Assembly (NCBI GenBank): GCA_021793895.1
Contig: JAJYRW010000058.1
Coordinates: forward strand, 1-8,297
From: Actinomycetes bacterium
Lineage (GTDB): Bacteria; Actinomycetota; Actinomycetes; Actinomycetales; JAJYRW01
Direction: 5' to 3'
DNA length: 8,297 bases
Under the pieces are notes generated by a model. It did not search any database, was not told the DNA's origin, and saw only the letters and a program-made list of their open reading frames with translations. The translations under genes and the position numbers were made by a program. How positions within the stretch are numbered: position 1 is the stretch's first letter; each line of letters begins with the position of its first letter. Of the stretch, positions 5,445-8,297 are shown one piece after another.

Positions 5445-5537
5445 GCGATCTAGCCGCTGGAGGAATACCCCGAATTCTTCTGGTTTAACGCCACTGCGCG
5501 CCGCAACCGCCACTGTGGAGGGCGGAGGTGGTGCGAC

Positions 5538-5894
5538 ATGCACGCAAATCAGGCGGTTGGCAAATACGGGGAACGAGTAGCGGCTCGTTATCTACTTCGC
5601 CACGGCTATGAAATTTTAGAAACGAATTGGCGCGGCGATGCTGGCGAAGTGGACATAATTGCGCGCAAAGGGAAAATAGCGGTCATCGTAGAGGTGAAAA
5701 CCCGGCGCGGAACCAAATTCGGGCACCCAGCATCTGCAGTTAACAGCCGAAAACTTCGCCGCTTAAAACAGCTAGCCGTGCAGTGGCTCCGAGAGCAAAA
5801 ACACTTCTATCCCGATGTGCGTTTTGACGTTATTTCCATCCGGTGTGCAGACAGGGGTGCGGCCCAGGTTGAGCATCTAAAGGCGGTCGTGTGA
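5538..5894 (+). CDS. yraN: YraN family (UPF0102) nuclease-like protein
   Basis: A 118-residue protein of the YraN/UPF0102 family, which has the PD-(D/E)xK nuclease-like fold of Holliday-junction resolvases. The family features are present: an N-terminal GKYGERVAARYLLRHGYEIL helix (8-27), then GEVDIIARKGKIAVIVEVKTR (36-56) with Asp39, Glu52 and Lys54 as the likely metal-binding and catalytic set, and Glu12 as a further acidic residue. The C-terminal half has the usual SRKLRRLKQLAVQWL helix and a RFDVISI strand. The start ATG 5538 has GGAGG (5524-5528) at 9 bases. Its stop overlaps the comM start (GTGA). The order yraN-comM-dprA is conserved in actinobacteria, suggesting work on recombining or incoming DNA. 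Biochemical activity is not shown by the sequence. Confidence 0.93.
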   Translation: MHANQAVGKYGERVAARYLLRHGYEILETNWRGDAGEVDIIARKGKIAVIVEVKTRRGTKFGHPASAVNSRKLRRLKQLAVQWLREQKHFYPDVRFDVISIRCADRGAAQVEHLKAVV

Positions 5895-7441
5895 TGAGCC
5901 TGGGAACCACAAGGTGTGTGACACTGCAGGGAGTAAATGGCGCGGCCATCGAGGTCGAGGCCCACCTCGCCTCGGCGATACCCGCCTTTACGATCGTCGG
6001 ACTGCCAGATGCGGCATTGGGAGAGGCAAAGGATCGCGTACGCGCAGCCGTTACCAGTTCGGGATTGTCTTGGCCCATGCGCCGCATCACAGTAAATCTC
6101 GTTCCCGCATCGCTTCCAAAAGCTGGCGCGCTCTTTGACCTAGCCATAGCCGTGGCAGTTTTAGCTGCCGATCACCAGATCAACCCCGCAGCCGCGCGTG
6201 ACGCCGTGCATCTGGGGGAACTGGGGCTTGATGGCAAACTGCGCCCGGTCCGCGGCGTATTGCCGGCTGTGGCGGGTGCGGTTGCAGCCGGCTTTAATCA
6301 AGTGGTAGTGCCGCAAGAAAATTTGCGGGAGGCTCGACTGATCCCAGGCGCGCGGGTGATTGGCGCTCAAAGTCTGGCCCAGGTTGCTAGCTTCTACGGT
6401 GCCAATATCGAAGTTCCGCTCTTTGAAACCGAAGAATCGGCTCCTGAATTAGAAAGCCACCGGGAAGGAGCAGAACCGAATTTAAAAGACGTGATCGGCC
6501 AGCCCGAAGCGGTGCGGGCAATTGAAGTGGCTGCGGCCGGGGGCCATCACCTTTTCTTAGTGGGACCACCGGGAGCCGGGAAAACCATGCTGGCGCGGCG
6601 GTTGCCTACCATTTTGCCGAAATTAACGGATCAAGAAGCGGTAGAGGTCACATCGGTTCATTCCGTGGCTGGCACTTTTAATCCAACTGCCGGGCTAATC
6701 ACGCGCCCGCCTTTCGAAGATCCCCATCACACTGCTACCCCCGGCGCGATGGTGGGCAGCGGTTCGCGGTTGCTGCGACCCGGAGCAGTTTCGCGCGCGC
6801 ATCGGGGTGTGCTCTTTTTGGATGAGGCGCCCGAATTTTCCCCACGCGTTTTAGATACGTTGCGCCAGCCTTTGGAACAGGGGCAAATTATTATCCATCG
6901 CGCTGCTAACGTCGCGACGTTTCCGGCGAAGTTTCAATTGGTTTTAGCGGCGAATCCCTGCCCCTGCGGTAGGGCGGTGGGCAAGGGCGCAAACTGCGAG
7001 TGTCTGCCAATGGCCCGGCGACGCTATGCCGCGCGCCTTTCGGGTCCGCTGCTGGATCGAGTGGATTTACAGTTAGAAGTAAATCCGCTCACACGCGCTC
7101 GGATGGTACTGAACTCGGGTGAGCAAGCAGACTCGGAAACGGTCGCGCAGCGCGTGCAAATAGCACGCAAACGCCAACAAAGACGCTGGAAACAAACCCC
7201 ATGGCAATTAAATAGCGAAATACCCGGTGATGAGCTTCGACGCCGAATAGATCAAAAGCAGGTACGCGAATTAATGGGGTACCTCGATACCGGAAAACTG
7301 AGTTTACGCGGCGTGGATCGAGTTTTGCGGGTGGCTTGGACCCTGGCCGATCTCGAAGAGCGAGACCATCCAGATGATACGGACGTTGGGTTAGCGCTCG
7401 CGTTACGCACTCGGGGACGCGCCGGAGGGGGATTTTTGTAA
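5891..7441 (+). CDS. comM: YifB/ComM family AAA+ ATPase (Mg-chelatase-like)
   Basis: ComM is a hexameric DNA helicase that promotes branch migration; in Vibrio it helps integrate transforming DNA. The 516-residue protein is of normal length and has three parts. A Lon-protease-like N-terminal domain (about 1-170; VGLPDAALGEAKDRVRAA, LPKAGALFDLAIAVAVL) lacks a Lon catalytic serine, as usual in this family. The AAA+ core (about 195-400) has Walker A GPPGAGKT (225-232) and Walker B VLFLDE (307-312). It also has DPHHTATPGAMVGSG (277-291) and four Cys (357, 359, 369, 371; CPCG and CEC) that may bind zinc, then LSGPLLDRVDL. The C-terminal lid domain contains LSLRGVDRVLRVAWTLADL (470-488). GTG 5891 overlaps the yraN stop by 4 bp; ATG 5894, the next codon, is an equally possible start (AAAGG 5879-5883). 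The name covers family membership; competence in this organism is not proved. Confidence 0.94.
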   Translation: MMSLGTTRCVTLQGVNGAAIEVEAHLASAIPAFTIVGLPDAALGEAKDRVRAAVTSSGLSWPMRRITVNLVPASLPKAGALFDLAIAVAVLAADHQINPAAARDAVHLGELGLDGKLRPVRGVLPAVAGAVAAGFNQVVVPQENLREARLIPGARVIGAQSLAQVASFYGANIEVPLFETEESAPELESHREGAEPNLKDVIGQPEAVRAIEVAAAGGHHLFLVGPPGAGKTMLARRLPTILPKLTDQEAVEVTSVHSVAGTFNPTAGLITRPPFEDPHHTATPGAMVGSGSRLLRPGAVSRAHRGVLFLDEAPEFSPRVLDTLRQPLEQGQIIIHRAANVATFPAKFQLVLAANPCPCGRAVGKGANCECLPMARRRYAARLSGPLLDRVDLQLEVNPLTRARMVLNSGEQADSETVAQRVQIARKRQQRRWKQTPWQLNSEIPGDELRRRIDQKQVRELMGYLDTGKLSLRGVDRVLRVAWTLADLEERDHPDDTDVGLALALRTRGRAGGGFL

Positions 7442-8297
7442 TGCTGACCGAAAGATCTTTAGAACAAACCGCCGGCAGTAGTGCCCAGGCTGATCGGTTG
7501 GCCCGCATTATTTGGGCGCGGGTAACGGAGCCTGCCGACCCGTTACTTGGTGCTGTTTTAGACGCGCTGGGCGCAGTGGGGGCACTTGACTGGCTGAAAT
7601 CGGTCACTCACTTGGCCCCGGGCGGCGCCGATTTACCTGCCGAGCTGCGTAATTTGGATCGGCCCACACGCAATCGCGTCCTAAAAAGCCTCAGCCGTTG
7701 GCAGCCGCGGCTGGCAGATGTGAACCCCGATCGCGAAATGCGCGCGCTGGCGGCCTTTGACGGCTCCGTATTGACCCCACAGGACAGCGCTTGGCCACTG
7801 GCACTAAACGATCTTGGGCACGCGTGCCCAGCTTGCCTGTGGATTCGAGGCGACATAAATCTCGCCGCCGGTTTGGAACGCTCGGTCGCGGTTGTGGGCG
7901 CACGGGCCTCCACGGCATACGGCGAGGAAGTAACGGCACAATTCGTAACCGGTCTGTGCGAGCGTGAATTTACAATCGTCTCCGGCGGCGCTTATGGAAT
8001 CGACATCACCGCCCACCGCGCCGCGCTCGCAGTTGATGGTTTGACAGTTTCAATACTGGCGGGCGGAGCAGACCGCCTATATCCGCGCGGCAATGCGCAC
8101 GTGTTAGAGAAAGTGGCTAATTCGGGACTCATTGTCAGTGAGCATCCTCCCGGCTCGGCGCCCACTCGGGCCCGATTCCTTACTCGCAATCGCTTAATTG
8201 CGGCGCTGGCGCGTGGGACCGTGGTGGTGGAGGCTGCGTTGCGCTCGGGCGCACTCAGTACTGCCCGACACGCCGTGAAGCTGGGCCGCCCATTAGG
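7441..8297 (+). CDS. dprA: DNA-processing protein DprA (Smf), 3' end outside window
   Basis: DprA binds incoming single-stranded DNA, displaces SSB and loads RecA during natural transformation; it is also kept by species not known to be transformable. The first 285 codons are seen, open to the window edge. Residues 1 to about 100 form the variable N-terminal region, which in this family may include SAM- or helix-hairpin-helix-like helices. The Rossmann-like core starts around 115 (SAWPLALNDL, CLWIRGD). It carries VAVVGARASTAYGEE (149-163), IVSGGAYGIDITAHRAAL (179-196), ILAGGADRLYPRGN (205-218), IVSEHPPGSAPTRARFLTRN (231-250) and VVVEAALRSGALSTARHAV (261-279). The ATG at 7441 shares one base with the comM stop (TAATG). 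GGAGGGGG at 7424-7431 precedes it by 9 bases, so it is coupled to comM. The usual VPG-like end of the core and any C-terminal winged helix lie beyond the window. Confidence 0.95.
   Translation, partial: MLTERSLEQTAGSSAQADRLARIIWARVTEPADPLLGAVLDALGAVGALDWLKSVTHLAPGGADLPAELRNLDRPTRNRVLKSLSRWQPRLADVNPDREMRALAAFDGSVLTPQDSAWPLALNDLGHACPACLWIRGDINLAAGLERSVAVVGARASTAYGEEVTAQFVTGLCEREFTIVSGGAYGIDITAHRAALAVDGLTVSILAGGADRLYPRGNAHVLEKVANSGLIVSEHPPGSAPTRARFLTRNRLIAALARGTVVVEAALRSGALSTARHAVKLGRPL

Noticed and set aside
5281..5580. Plus-strand frame of about 99 codons spanning the gap between the DUF2469 gene and yraN
   Set aside because: It overlaps both neighbours out of frame, has Arg/Gly-rich low-complexity content, and no Shine-Dalgarno. 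A second frame (5330-5488, Pro/Ala-rich, 52 codons from GTG) was also judged unconvincing.
7089..7607. Long antisense reading frame (172 codons) opposite the comM-dprA junction
   Set aside because: It lies opposite two well-conserved coding genes, has no recognisable protein features, and long antisense frames are common in GC-rich coding DNA.
1..8297. Mobile element, CRISPR array, tRNA or rRNA gene, or new defence system
   Set aside because: The whole window is accounted for by conserved housekeeping genes in their usual actinobacterial order; no transposase, integrase, spaced repeats, tRNA-like cloverleaf or toxin-antitoxin pair was seen.

Overview
The window is a stretch of ordinary, strongly conserved actinobacterial core chromosome. 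Every gene reads on the + strand. The gene order rpsP, khpA, rimM, trmD, rplS, lepB, rnhB, DUF2469, yraN, comM, dprA is the one known from Mycobacterium, Streptomyces, Bifidobacterium and Actinomyces relatives. Three things point to Actinobacteria: the DUF2469 gene behind rnhB, the long Ala/Glu/Lys-rich tail on ribosomal protein bS16, and the gene order itself. Base composition is moderate for the phylum (by eye in the upper 50s % GC) and TTA leucine codons are common, so Streptomyces-like high-GC lineages are unlikely. An Actinomycetaceae-like organism is my best guess, held weakly.

Layout. Positions 1-435 hold the 3' end of an amidohydrolase gene. After a 252-bp gap with several inverted repeats comes a translation/RNA-maturation operon: rpsP (688-1182), khpA (1185-1424), a strong hairpin (1446-1478), rimM (1503-2093) and trmD (2090-2878, overlapping rimM by 4 bp). 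A 213-bp gap carries a good extended -10 promoter candidate and an 18-bp dyad, followed by rplS (3092-3451), lepB (3474-4193), rnhB (4222-4983) and the DUF2469 gene (5007-5312), all closely packed. A 225-bp gap (5313-5537) has GC-rich nested inverted repeats and a perfect match to the DnaA-box consensus. It precedes a tightly coupled DNA-processing module: yraN (5538-5894), comM (5891-7441) and dprA (7441 to beyond the window end).

How the genes work together. The first block makes two ribosomal proteins (bS16, bL19), the 30S maturation factor RimM, the RNA-binding protein KhpA and the tRNA m1G37 methyltransferase TrmD. LepB serves secretion. RnhB removes ribonucleotides and RNA from DNA. YraN, ComM and DprA act on incoming or recombining DNA. 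No mobile element, CRISPR array, tRNA or rRNA was seen, and I found no new multigene system. The points worth a second look are regulatory: the hairpin between khpA and rimM, the rplS promoter/dyad, the structured gap before yraN with its DnaA box, and the start-codon hairpin at the rpsP-khpA junction.
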